Positions 23,757 through 31,988 are shown, counted from the stretch's first letter. The stretch is 39,499 bases of DNA from JBBDXI01 sp040902425 (GCA_040902425.1 JBBDXI010000030.1:1-39499); one strand, 5' to 3'. Notes: a model not told the origin generated them from the sequence alone. Numbers and translations are program-made.

Positions 23757-24368
23757 TCAATCGTCGCTTCGTTTCGCTGCGATCCAGAGCCAGGAAATTG
23801 ATGTACGCGTCAAGCGCATCTGAACGGGGAGTGTGGCCAAGGCGCGGTACAAGCGCGCGGACCCGGTCCAGGCCACCTCGGTAGGCCAGGAGAGCGTTTC
23901 GAGGACGCCCACCGCGTCGTAGAGCGCAGTCTTGGAGGGAGTTCGGCGCTCGAGCCGGAAGCCCGGCGTTGCCTCGAGTACGTCGTAGCTCTGGTCCCAG
24001 ATCAGGGGCAATCCCCGGCCCCCGTGCTTCCGGGGCATGCGGTGCATCAGCACCCGGTACCTCGTCGCGGGCTGCTCACCGGCGTACCACGACGACAGGG
24101 CACCTACTCCCGACCGTCGCAGGACCCACGTGTCGAGACCGATCGCGGCTATCTGCTCCTCTGGTGGATCGAGGAGGAACATCACCTGCTGCCGGGCTAG
24201 GCCGGTCAGGATTGCCGCGATGCCGATATCGTCGGGCATCCGGCTGTACTTGGGCTCGAAGAACCGTCGCTCGGCCTTGCTCGGGCCGCTGAAGACAACC
24301 GTCCGCGGCAGGTAGAAGCCGGTCAGGTAGAGGTGATTCGCGTCATCGAAGACATAGAGGTTGGTCAT
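23757..24368 (-). CDS. Unrecognised 203-aa protein
   Basis: The protein starts MTNLYVFDDANHLYLTGFYL and contains IGIAAILTGLARQQVMFLLD, YRVLMHRMPRKHGGRGLPLIW and a C-terminus rich in Trp and Arg. The composition and codon use look coding, yet no known domain is evident and no signal peptide is seen. An alternative TTG start at 24380 adds four residues. The start lies inside the 3' end of the small basic ORF at 24343-24624, so the two may be translationally coupled. Confidence 0.6.
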   Translation of the reverse strand: MTNLYVFDDANHLYLTGFYLPRTVVFSGPSKAERRFFEPKYSRMPDDIGIAAILTGLARQQVMFLLDPPEEQIAAIGLDTWVLRRSGVGALSSWYAGEQPATRYRVLMHRMPRKHGGRGLPLIWDQSYDVLEATPGFRLERRTPSKTALYDAVGVLETLSWPTEVAWTGSARLYRALATLPVQMRLTRTSISWLWIAAKRSDD

Positions 24369-24624
24369 GCCTGTCGGCAAGGAGCGGGGTTACATAAACC
24401 ATCGCCCGAGTTGCTCTTCGGCGCCCGGCAAAGACGAGAAGGAGCACGTCAGGCGAAAACATCCGTAGCCGCATGGCCTTGGGCTCGTTCGCGGCCTTGA
24501 CGGGCTTCGGGGCCTTGCCGTTCTTGCCCGGCGCTCTGGTAGCACCGGCGAGGCGGTCCCTCTCGCCCGAGGCCCGCTTCGCCTTGCCGGGCTTGGTCTT
24601 GCGGCTCCTTGCACTGGTCGTCAT
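24343..24624 (-). CDS. Small basic protein (93 aa), function unknown
   Basis: The first 50 residues are rich in Lys, Arg, Ala, Ser and Pro (MTTSARSRKTKPGKAKRASG...APKPVKAANEPKAM), like the tails of bacterial histone-H1-like proteins; the rest is a mixed hydrophobic/basic segment (FSPDVLLLVFAGRRRATRAM). AAGGAG lies 6-7 nt before the ATG, which supports translation. It overlaps the start of the next gene by 26 nt. DNA binding is a guess from composition only. The 205 nt between it and the ATPase-nuclease stop hold no gene. Confidence 0.45.
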   Translation of the reverse strand: MTTSARSRKTKPGKAKRASGERDRLAGATRAPGKNGKAPKPVKAANEPKAMRLRMFSPDVLLLVFAGRRRATRAMVYVTPLLADRHDQPLCLR

Positions 24625-24829
24625 ACCGGTCTCCTTCGGCCCCGTGCCGCGGCTGCCAACGAGGCGGTCGATGAGCCGGGGCTGCGTTCGCGGGCGATGG
24701 TGCCGCCCGCACGGACGACAGGAGTGCCGCCCGGCCCGGTCATGGCAAGTCGATCTGCGGGATCAACCCCTCCGATACTGCAGACTTAGCACACCGTGCG
24801 GGTCCCCAGCGAAAGCACGCACTTCTCCC

Positions 24830-26827
24830 TCACGGCACGTCGGACGTGGCCGCAAGAGGCCACGGTTCCCACGCCGCCACCACGGCCACCCGTGGGGGCA
24901 CCAGGAGGCCGGCACGGGCCAAGGAGGCCTCTACGGCGGCCAGGGCGGCCTTGTCGGTGCACGCCACTACGACCCGTGCGTAACCGGCCCGCAGGTCGTT
25001 TCGCACGTTGGCCACGGCGTCAGAGCGTCCAGTCTCGATTTCGACGGCGACCGACGCGCCGTCCTTCGTTCCCACGACGTCGGCGCTGCCCGAAGCTCCC
25101 CCTGTGCGCGGCGCCTCGATGCGCACCGCGTACCCGGCATCCTCCAGCCGCTGCGCCATGATCCGCTTCCAGTACTCGTGCGCGATTCCCTCGCGCCGCG
25201 TGGCGGCCGCAGGGAGGCCGAGCAGTTCCTTGGTCTCTTTACTGGGCCGCAGGATCACCTTGCGCGTCCGTCCGAGTGGCACCACAGCCGATTCGAGCCA
25301 GCCCTCCCGCACCAGCCGCTCCTTGGTGGCGTTGCCGCGATGGCCGCTCAGCCCGAGCCTCCGGTAGCGCGCCTTCACCCCGTCATCTTGGTGGTGGAGC
25401 ACATCCTCGATAAAGCTCAGCTCCGCGGACGAAAGAGGACGATCGGGGCGCGGAACCTGCCGAACCTGCCTCAACTCCGCCAGTAATGCTCCGGACCCGG
25501 CCGAACCCGCCCGGCCCTCGGCCATCCACCCGGCGAGCCGAGAGTCGGTCACGGCACCCTTCTGTACGTCGAGCTTGGGGAACCGCACCAGGAAGGGCTT
25601 TCGCCAGCGGTCCTGCAGCTTGACCACCGCATGCCCCACGGGCAGCGTGCCGAAGATGTGCTTGTCCTCGGTAAGGGTCATGGCGGCCGCCCTGCTGACA
25701 TCTGAAGGATCCTTGAGGTTGAAGCAGATGGTCGCGTAGGTGTTGCCTAGCGCGGCGCTGCTGATGAGGTGCGGATGCTGATCGACGACGACGATGCCGA
25801 TTCCCAGCTCACGGCATTGACGCAGCAGCATCTCCATGACGGTCTCGTGTGTGCCGCGGGGATGGGGGTAGAGGATCTGGTGGGCCTCTTCCACGACGAT
25901 GACCAGCTTGAGCTTCTCGCGCTCCGGCGCACCCAGGCGCGCGTGGTACACCCAGAGGCACAGCATCGGGATCAGGAACCGCTTGGCGCCTTGGGGGAGC
26001 GCATCCAGCTCCACGATGGCGGACCGCTGGAGGAGCATCTGCACAAGCCGCAGCTGATCGGGTTCCGCATCACCATCCAGCGAACCCGTGGAACGCGAGA
26101 ACTCCAGGCTCCGCAGGGCGCGCAGGGCCGAGACCTGCCAGGCCCGCACCCGCGCATGACCACTCGCCTGCTCGACTTCCTTGATCACGTCCGAGAGGGA
26201 GCACGACTCAGCCGACCGCGCCAGACATGCGGCGATCGAATGCTGTATCAGGCTCACGGCGCCCTCGCCGAGCGTGTAGGCCGCCGCGAGCTGGTCCGCG
26301 ACCAGGCCGGCGTAGGACGCCGCCTCGAACCCCGGCGGCGGTATGAAGGGGTTGAAGGGGAACGGCGACAGCGACCGACCGGGCGTGTAGACGCTGACCC
26401 CTTTGGCCAAGAGCGGAAGAAGATGCCGACCCGTGCGCTTCCAGTCCAAGAAGAGAAACGGCACGCCGCGCTCGGCGAGTTGCAGGAGGAGGTTGAAGAC
26501 GCAGTTGGTCTTGCCGCTGCCCGACCTGCCCCAGATACCGATCCCCTGAAGGATCTCGCCGGCTTGGAGCCCCGCCGGCCAACGCTCCCGGTCATACAGA
26601 ACCGTGCCGATGCCGTAGGCGCCCTTGATCAGGCTCTCTGGCGGCAGAGACAGGAGCATCCTCCGGCGCGTGTCCCCGAACACCCTGCCCGCGGTCGCCC
26701 GGACCTGGCGCTCCACGAGTGCGCGCAGCTCCGGGTCGGCGGTGGCGTGGACCTTGAGCCAGCGCCGGACCCGTCCGGGCATGATGGGCTCCAGGGCCTC
26801 GGCCAAGGCCTCAAAGTCTGTGGCCAT
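24830..26827 (-). CDS. HerA/DUF87-type ATPase fused to wHTH and PD-(D/E)xK-like nuclease domain
   Basis: A 665-residue protein. The ATPase has Walker A at residues 100-107 (GRSGSGKT), FLFLDWKRTG after it, Walker B at about 308-315 (LVIVVEEAH), and a VVVDQHPHLIS sensor strand, as in HerA/FtsK-like DUF87 pumps. Residues about 460-535 form a winged helix (KARYRRLGLSGHRGNATKERLVREGW). Residues about 550-640 look like a restriction-endonuclease fold: HEYWKRIMAQRLEDAGY, Asp583 in SADVVG, and EIETG (about 596-600) followed by NVRNDLRAGYARVVVACTD. HerA pumps usually act with separate NurA-type nucleases; here both are on one chain, suggesting DNA translocation coupled to cleavage (inference). Its start overlaps the coiled-coil gene by 17 nt. 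Confidence 0.85.
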   Translation of the reverse strand: MATDFEALAEALEPIMPGRVRRWLKVHATADPELRALVERQVRATAGRVFGDTRRRMLLSLPPESLIKGAYGIGTVLYDRERWPAGLQAGEILQGIGIWGRSGSGKTNCVFNLLLQLAERGVPFLFLDWKRTGRHLLPLLAKGVSVYTPGRSLSPFPFNPFIPPPGFEAASYAGLVADQLAAAYTLGEGAVSLIQHSIAACLARSAESCSLSDVIKEVEQASGHARVRAWQVSALRALRSLEFSRSTGSLDGDAEPDQLRLVQMLLQRSAIVELDALPQGAKRFLIPMLCLWVYHARLGAPEREKLKLVIVVEEAHQILYPHPRGTHETVMEMLLRQCRELGIGIVVVDQHPHLISSAALGNTYATICFNLKDPSDVSRAAAMTLTEDKHIFGTLPVGHAVVKLQDRWRKPFLVRFPKLDVQKGAVTDSRLAGWMAEGRAGSAGSGALLAELRQVRQVPRPDRPLSSAELSFIEDVLHHQDDGVKARYRRLGLSGHRGNATKERLVREGWLESAVVPLGRTRKVILRPSKETKELLGLPAAATRREGIAHEYWKRIMAQRLEDAGYAVRIEAPRTGGASGSADVVGTKDGASVAVEIETGRSDAVANVRNDLRAGYARVVVACTDKAALAAVEASLARAGLLVPPRVAVVAAWEPWPLAATSDVP

Positions 26828-27290
26828 CCCCGTTCCCGCCGTTGTCGCCGCCGCCGCGGACCTGGATGTGTCGCTCGAGCAGCGTGGCGAGCCGCTCGAG
26901 GAGCCCGCGCCGCCTGGTGCTCAGGTCCAGCGAGAGGGAACGCCGTTCCCTCGCCAGATCCTCACCCCGCCGCTTCAGCGCTGCCCGCTGGGGCTCGTGG
27001 TTCTCGTTGAGGCTGTAGCGCAGGGGACGCAGGCGCAGCAGATCGGTCTTGACGCGCGCTTCGGAGCGCAGGAGGTCGCGGTCCAGGTCGCGGTGGAGCG
27101 CCCGCAGCTCTTCCAGGTGCTCCAGGAGAAACTCCATCTCGCGCTCAAGAAGCCCCAGGATGGGCTCATCCGGGCCCGACCGCATGGCGGCAACACGCTG
27201 GGCCTTGAGTTCAACGGGGGCAGGCTCATCCAGCCTGCCGATGGGTTCGCGCGGCCAGTGGCCGTTGTCGCCGTTGTCGTCGCCGTTCAC
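26811..27290 (-). CDS. Coiled-coil protein coupled to the ATPase-nuclease gene
   Basis: A 159-residue protein from a GTG start that overlaps the methyltransferase stop as GTGA. After a Gly/Asp/Asn-rich start (VNGDDNGDNGHWPREP) nearly all of it is charged helix (LLEREMEFLLEHLEELRALH, DLDRDLLRSEARVKTDLLRL, RRRGLLERLATLLERHIQV) with a polar Gly/Asn/Asp tail. No domain is known to me. Overlaps at both ends (4 nt with the methyltransferase fragment, 17 nt with the ATPase-nuclease) indicate a tightly coupled operon and a probable structural or adaptor role. The frame is open upstream through the HerA fragment, but the intervening part is out-of-frame methyltransferase DNA. Confidence 0.7.
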   Translation of the reverse strand: MNGDDNGDNGHWPREPIGRLDEPAPVELKAQRVAAMRSGPDEPILGLLEREMEFLLEHLEELRALHRDLDRDLLRSEARVKTDLLRLRPLRYSLNENHEPQRAALKRRGEDLARERRSLSLDLSTRRRGLLERLATLLERHIQVRGGGDNGGNGDGHRL

Positions 27291-27760
27291 GCCGGCTCCT
27301 TGGCTGCGCCCTTGAGGCGAGCCTCGGCCATCTGGATGTACGCGGGCTCCTTGTCGAAGCCCACGAAGCGCCTTCCCGCTTGAACACACGCCAGCGCGGT
27401 GGTGCCCGAGCCCATAAAGGGGTCGAGCACGAGGTCGCCGGGGTTCGAGCTGACCTCGATGATTCGGCGGATCATGCCCAGGGGCTTTTCTGTCGGGTGG
27501 TCCGTTAGTTTTTCGCTGCTGCGGTGCGGGTAGACGTTCTGCATCTCCTTCTGCGAAAGGAAGTTGAAGACGGGTGTGGCGCCCTCCTTGACCAGGTACA
27601 TGCAGTTCTCGAAGGCGCTGCGCCAGTTTTTCTTGCTGAACGAGGGAAGCGGCGTCCGCTTCAGGATCAGCAGGCCGTTGCGGAAGATGAAGCCACGCGC
27701 CACCGCGTGCCGCACGAAGAAGCCGAAGTTCCCCTTGCTGCGAATCCGCACCAATGCGGA
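27287..27760 (-). pseudogene. Beta-class DNA methyltransferase, 3' fragment (catalytic N-terminus lost)
   Basis: The frame reads RSKGNFGFFVRHAVARGFIF, KNWRSAFENCMYLVKEGATP, DHPTEKPLGMIRRIIEVSSN, then PGDLVLDPFMGSGTTALACV, ending AEARLKGAAKEPA. DPFMGSGTT is the AdoMet-binding motif of N6-adenine/N4-cytosine methyltransferases with order IV...I. The N-terminal half with the catalytic DPPY/F motif is missing: upstream of about 27750 the DNA switches to a HerA gene in another frame. The frame itself is open to 27916 only by running antiphase through HerA. The enzyme should be inactive. Its stop overlaps the next gene's GTG start. Confidence 0.82.
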
Positions 27761-28328
27761 ACACCGTAGCACGATCACCGAACGCTCGGGCATACTCGCC
27801 GTGAAGGTCGAGCAGCACGACGCGGGCCGAGGGAAAGCGATTCTTCTCCGAGATAGCGGCAAGCAAGCTGGCGACGGCTGTCGACTTGCCGGCGCCGGTA
27901 CTGCCGACCACGGCACAGTGCCGGCTGACGAGGCGGTTCAAGTCGATGTGCGCTCGGATTCCCTCGGCACTCGCGACACGGCCGATCGCGACGTGCGAGT
28001 CCGCATCCCCCGGCGCGTACACCAGCCGAAGATCCGACTCCGTGACCACGTGAACGGCATCGCCGATCGACGGATACTGCGAGATACCGCGCTCGAAGCT
28101 TCCGCCTCGACGGCCTTCGCCAACCAACTCGATCCGCAGCCAGCGGCTCCCCAGTTGCACGGCCGCGTCCGAAGGACCGGGTGCGGCGCCCGCGCCAACC
28201 TGTACGACGATTCCAAAGAGATCGACGTATCCGGCGGGAATGCGAACAAAACTCCCGACCTGCCCGACCCGGTATCCCTCACCGCTGACGAAGACGAGGC
28301 CGTGCGCTGTGCCGTCGCCCAGCGTCAT
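27745..28328 (-). pseudogene. HerA-like (DUF87) ATPase, 5' fragment fused to the methyltransferase remnant
   Basis: From the ATG at 28328 (GAGG 4 nt upstream) the frame encodes HerA-type beta-barrel sequence (RVGQVGSFVRIPAGYVDLFG), then Walker A GSTGAGKST at about residues 142-150, then VVLLDLHGEYARAFGDRATV. HerA similarity ends near 27750, where methyltransferase sequence begins in another frame. A full HerA is normally above 500 residues; Walker B and the arginine finger are missing here. The frame happens to stay open as far as 26811, but the distal part is the separate coiled-coil gene. This is best read as a deletion scar joining two defence-type genes. Confidence 0.82.
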
Positions 28329-28427
28329 GGACCCTCGGAGGCGATGGCGAAGATGCAGGGCCCGCGCCCGCTGCTGCGCCGGGCGCTCCGGAAGAGGTGG
28401 ATGGCGTCGTGGGTCCGGACAAATCCA

Positions 28428-29454
28428 TCAACTCCCGCCTGTCTCGTGGCGAATCTCAGCGAGCGCCCTGAGTTCTAGACCGTCTATCTCCTGAAGTGAC
28501 TTCCCGGCGATCGCCTGCAAGTCGCCCCACATGCCCACTGTGGAGACCATCACCCGGTCGATCTGTTTCTGGCGTTTCTCCCATTGCTTGGTCAGCACAC
28601 GGCGCTCCGAGTCTAAGTCGTCCTGCATGGCAACGAAGGCGTCCTTGAGCGCCTCGACGCGCTGGCGGAACTGCGAGCCTGTGGCCGTGCGCCGCCAGCA
28701 CCCGATGGAGCCAGTCGCCGCCGAACTGACCCTTAGGCACGGCCTCGAAGGTATCCCGGGGAAACGCTTCGCGCAGCCGGCGCTCAAGTTCGAGTTCCTG
28801 CACTTCGCCCTGCTGCTGCTGAGAGCCCTGCTCCGTTGCGCGGATCGCGTCCTGCAGTCTGGCCTGGAGGCCCGAGATGGTCTTGTCTTTGTCGAGCAAC
28901 TTGAGGCGGGACGCCTCCTCGGCATCCTTCTTGGCCTTTTCCACTTGCGGGGCAACGAGTAGAGCAGCCTTCTTCTCCGCGGTGAGGTCCGCCTCGCGAA
29001 GCTTCTCGTCAAGCTCACGCTCCTTGCGGAGCGCGTCCTTCTGGGCCCGCTGCGCCTCGGCGAGCTTCCTGTCCTTCTCCTTCATTACCTCCTGGTGTGC
29101 GGCCCTTTCAGCGTCGCGCTCGGCGAGTTGCTCGTCGTACTTCTGTCTCGCCTTCTTGGCAGCGTCGCGCTCGATCGCCCCTCGTTGCTCCGCGACCTCC
29201 TCCGCCACCCGCTCGTCGAATCTCTCGCGATCTTTCAGAAGCGCGGCCTTCTCGCGCTCGATCTCCTTGCGCCACTTCTCCGCGGCTCTCTGCTCGTCTC
29301 CGAACGCCTTGCGCCGCGACTCAAGAGCGGTCTCCCTTTCCTGCAGCTCACGCTCGACTGTCCGGCGGGTCTCCACGACCAGCGGTGCGGCCAAGGTCTC
29401 TGTGAGCTTGAAGTGCTTATGGCAGTGTGGGCATTCGATCTTGACGTCGGTCAT
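28428..29454 (-). pseudogene. DUF2130 domain protein, disrupted by internal deletion and frameshift
   Basis: The 5' part has an N-terminal zinc ribbon (ECPHCHKHF), a long coiled coil (about residues 30-215), then the DUF2130 start QGEVQELELERRLREAFPRD and EAVPKGQFGGD. Near 28680 the protein leaves the family. A second frame from there gives the DUF2130 C-terminus: GSQFRQRVEALKDAFVAMQD, QWEKRQKQIDRVMVSTVGMW, GDLQAIAGKSLQEIDGLELR, ending at 28428. From what I know of the family, roughly 100 central residues (the WESKRTK region) are missing. The 99-nt gap to the HerA fragment and common strand suggest one former operon. It is a decayed gene. Confidence 0.82.
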
Positions 29455-29710
29455 GGTACCGCCTGCGCGCGAGAATGTGCCCAGTTTAGCACAAGAGCGA
29501 CTTGGCGTTCGTCAGCCTGGAAGCAGGCGGCCGTACCACGCTGAACGGCACCGTTGCCGGGGCCTGTCGAGCACGAACTTCCGGACGATGAGCCGGCCCA
29601 CGGCTCAGGCAGAGCCACAGAACAGTCACGACGGGTGCTCGCGCGGTCTCCGCTGGCAGCTCCACGGGGAGGTATGCCGGACGCCCGGCTGTTGCACCCC
29701 GCTGACGCGG

Positions 29711-29938
29711 TTACGAGCCGCCCCCGGGCCACGCCGTCGCGGGCAGGTTGCGGAAGGCCGCCCGGGCTGCTGACAGCGGGTCGGGGAAGGCCGGGCCGGC
29801 GGGGGTGCGGGCCTCGCGGGTGAGGGACGCAGGGACCCGGACGTTGCCCCCCTTGAGCATAACGGAGCCGACCCAGTAGCGCCACCCCTTGGGGGGGCCT
29901 TCGGTCTGGTCGCAGCTCACGTGCGTTTCCAGTTCCAC
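29711..29938 (-). CDS. Small hypothetical protein (75 aa)
   Basis: A GTG-start ORF reading VELETHVSCDQTEGPPKGWR, then YWVGSVMLKGGNVRVPASLT, ending PATAWPGGGS. Third codon positions are mostly G or C, as in genuine genes of this genome, which argues for coding. No ribosome site is clear and the start is uncertain. No family is recognised; it may be a remnant. The flanking stretches 29455-29710 and 29939-30234 hold nothing else that I can support. Confidence 0.4.
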   Translation of the reverse strand: MELETHVSCDQTEGPPKGWRYWVGSVMLKGGNVRVPASLTREARTPAGPAFPDPLSAARAAFRNLPATAWPGGGS

Positions 29939-30234
29939 CGGGGTCGTGACCGGACCCCTGGGGCCCGGCCGAGCTCCTGGCGGCTGGGGCCTCGATGATC
30001 ATCGAGAACGCCACCCGCAGGTGCGGGAGTAACCAGTCGATTCAGGAGTGCTGCCCAGAGACCGTCCGGGTACGTAGAGAAAGAGATCGCCGCGCGTGCC
30101 AAGCTTGAGCAGTCCCGAGGTGCCCTGAACGGTGCGCAGCTGCGTCGGTTGCCGGCCAGCCTCGAAGGCTCAGGATGACCCAAGACCAACGGACGATCAA
30201 GCCCCTTCCGGTGGGGGACATGGCGGATGACCCT

Positions 30235-31140
30235 TCAGTTTGCCCAGGAAGCCATCCGCAACTCGAAATATCGAAGGAGTCTCGCGTAACGGTCCTCAAG
30301 CTTCTTGTTGCCGTCCCGCTTGAACCTGTCGCGCTCTCTTTGAACAAACGCGAACGCGCGATGCACAAACGGCTTCATCGCCTCGCGCTGCTGCCGCATG
30401 CCGGGGCCGAGGAAATCCACAATGGGGCGGCCATCATCGTCGTTCGCCACGAATGAGTTCCTGATCTCGTTCGCCATTTCCCAAGAGAGCGCGCTCCAGG
30501 GGTCCTTGGGCTTTCGAGCCGCGAAACCGCGCAGGTATTTGTTCAAATGTGGACCGATGACGACGCGGGGGTAGTCGGCAACCCCGGATTCCAGATGGTG
30601 GGCCATTGCGAGGCATGGACCGTAGATTTGGCCTTCAAAGGCGTCGCCAGTTCCGGCCCCAATCTCGATGGCGCCCCTTGCCGCTACGCCAACCGATAGC
30701 AGGCCGGGGATTAGCATCGCAACCCCCCCAATGATGCCGTAGACATCCTTCATCAGAGGCTCGCCTCTATGGGCCCGCATGGGGGCGTAGAGGATGGCCG
30801 TGTCAGAGAAACTCTGCATTCGGAGGTTCGAGGTGGAGAAGGCCAGGTATTCCTGCCTCATGGATTCCGGTAGCGTCGACCAGACATCCTGTGGCGGCAA
30901 GTTCCGCTCGGCGAACCCCTCGACGTAGTCCCTCAGCATCTTCCTCACGTCGAGAATTCTGCCGACGGTGGCTTTGAGCTTCGCGAGGAACTCGGCGCCG
31001 GGCTTGTCGTCCTCGGTTACGACAGCCCATTGCATCAGAGCTTGGCGCTGGTTCAGAACGTCCACGAGAGCCACAGCGTAGTTCGCGACGGAGATCGGTC
31101 TGTTCGGGTCGTCCTCTTGCCGGATGGGAGCGCTGCTCAT
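30235..31140 (-). CDS. Nucleotide-cyclase-like protein (class III cyclase fold), possibly Pycsar-related
   Basis: A 301-residue protein. NYAVALVDVLNQRQAL (Asp27) sits where cyclases have the first metal-binding Asp ('vafiDiLGf'), and QSFSDTAILYAP (Asp113) matches the second ('FsDtivl'). RGAIEIGAGTGDAFEG (from Arg155) and IYGPCLAMAHHLES match the 'RGgi.iG......fGpAl..AyeLE' block of Pycsar-type and related cyclase-homology proteins. A hydrophobic stretch (VYGIIGGVAMLIPGLLSVGV, 133-152) lies between them, as the core helix. No effector gene with TIR or membrane domains is next to it, so a complete Pycsar system is not shown. The ATG at 31140 lacks a good ribosome site. Cyclase activity is an inference from motifs. 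Confidence 0.55.
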   Translation of the reverse strand: MSSAPIRQEDDPNRPISVANYAVALVDVLNQRQALMQWAVVTEDDKPGAEFLAKLKATVGRILDVRKMLRDYVEGFAERNLPPQDVWSTLPESMRQEYLAFSTSNLRMQSFSDTAILYAPMRAHRGEPLMKDVYGIIGGVAMLIPGLLSVGVAARGAIEIGAGTGDAFEGQIYGPCLAMAHHLESGVADYPRVVIGPHLNKYLRGFAARKPKDPWSALSWEMANEIRNSFVANDDDGRPIVDFLGPGMRQQREAMKPFVHRAFAFVQRERDRFKRDGNKKLEDRYARLLRYFELRMASWAN

Positions 31141-31175
31141 GGGCGATTGTTGGCCCCGAGACGGTGTGGGCGGCC

Positions 31176-31442
31176 TCACGCGCTCGCGATCTGAGTGTAG
31201 CTCTCCAGCCGCCGGGCCCGGCAAACCCACCAGACGTTGCGGCCACCTACCACACCTGCGACTTTTCGCAGCAGCACGCGGTCGATCAGTACCGCCAGCG
31301 TCGCGCCCGCAAGAGGGCCCGGCGGGTACGGCGAGCGCCTCCAGCCGCCCCTGCACCAGTGCCGGGGCGAGCGACCGGGCCGGTTCATCGACGCGCCGCT
31401 AACTGGCCCCGCGGAGGCGCTCCCAGCATCCCCCTCAAGCAA
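31176..31442 (-). CDS. Small hypothetical ORF, coding-like only in its 3' half
   Basis: The last 45 codons read like protein (ATLAVLIDRVLLRKVAGVVG then GRNVWWVCRARRLESYTQIA), ending 36 nt before the cyclase-like gene on the same strand. The first half is Pro/Arg/Ser-rich and unconvincing, and no start site stands out. It may be the 3' remnant of a longer gene. Confidence 0.3.
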   Translation of the reverse strand: MLEGDAGSASAGPVSGASMNRPGRSPRHWCRGGWRRSPYPPGPLAGATLAVLIDRVLLRKVAGVVGGRNVWWVCRARRLESYTQIASA

Positions 31443-31506
31443 CGCCGAGCGCCATGCGGACCCAGCGGCACCGTCTCACCTGACGCCTCGGTCTCGGGAA
31501 GAACAA

Positions 31507-31528
31507 TCCCACCCATCGGCGGGTGGGA
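31507..31528 (-). terminator. Candidate intrinsic terminator after the 31568-31828 gene
   Basis: TCCCACCC (31507-31514) and GGGTGGGA (31521-31528) form a perfect 8-bp stem with a 6-nt loop, 39 nt past the stop of the minus-strand gene. On the minus strand it is followed by ATTGTTCTT, a broken U-tract, so termination may be partial. Confidence 0.5.
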
Positions 31529-31567
31529 GTTGCGCGCCATTTCCCTCGCCTTGCCGGGGCGTGTGCC

Positions 31568-31828
31568 TCATACGCCCTTGTACCGGCCGTGGGCAAGCCG
31601 CTCGATTGAGCCCGCCCGGGCCAGCTCGCTCAGCACCAGGCGTGCGTCCTGCCGGCCGAAGGGCGCATCGCCCTCGCCCAAGTAGCTCTCCTCGGGCAGG
31701 GCCGCCGCAAGAGCCGCAGCAGTACACGCGCCCGGCTCTTCACCAAGGCGCACCACCGTTCCCACTACCACCGCTTCGAACTCCTCGGCGGGTACTGGGC
31801 CCCGCTCCTTGTGACGCGACGTGCGCAT
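31568..31828 (-). CDS. Small winged-helix-like protein (86 aa)
   Basis: The protein starts MRTSRHKERGPVPAEEFEAV and ends RLVLSELARAGSIERLAHGR-YKGV. The C-terminal part resembles the recognition helix and wing of small HTH proteins ('LxxLxxxGxIxRxxxGxY'). AAGGAG lies 7 nt before the ATG, in nearly the same context as the small basic gene at 24624 (AAGGAGAC). It is the last gene before the right attachment site, 284 nt away. A role in transcriptional control or as an excisionase-like factor is possible but unproven. Confidence 0.62.
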   Translation of the reverse strand: MRTSRHKERGPVPAEEFEAVVVGTVVRLGEEPGACTAAALAAALPEESYLGEGDAPFGRQDARLVLSELARAGSIERLAHGRYKGV

Positions 31829-31973
31829 CGGCCGTCTCCTTTGCCGCGCCGGGGAGGCCCCCGGTTACGGGTTGGTCGATGACGCCCTCGATGTCGCGCG
31901 AGTTCAAGTCGGTGTGTGCACGATTCGACAAGGGTGGGTCTGCGCCGGCGCGAGCTCCGTGCCCGCCCGGGCG

Positions 31974-31988
31974 GGTGTCAGTGACACC
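31974..31988. promoter_or_regulatory. Palindromic GGTGTCA site near the right attachment site
   Basis: GGTGTCA-G-TGACACC is a perfect 15-bp dyad, 125 nt inside the right 39-bp repeat. The preceding base extends it to GGGTGTCAG, the same core as the inverted pair at 12280-12343 by the other end. CAAGGGTG also occurs at both ends (12331 and 31929). This fits arm-type integrase sites. Confidence 0.45.

Noticed and set aside
26811..28328. A single 505-aa minus-strand fusion protein
   Set aside because: The frame joins a HerA fragment, antiphase methyltransferase DNA and a separate coiled-coil gene; the middle third is not protein-like in this frame.
28877..29773. Ser-rich plus-strand ORF of 298 codons
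   Set aside because: Antisense of the coiled-coil part of the DUF2130 gene; poly-Ser/Phe composition comes from the complementary Glu/Lys codons.
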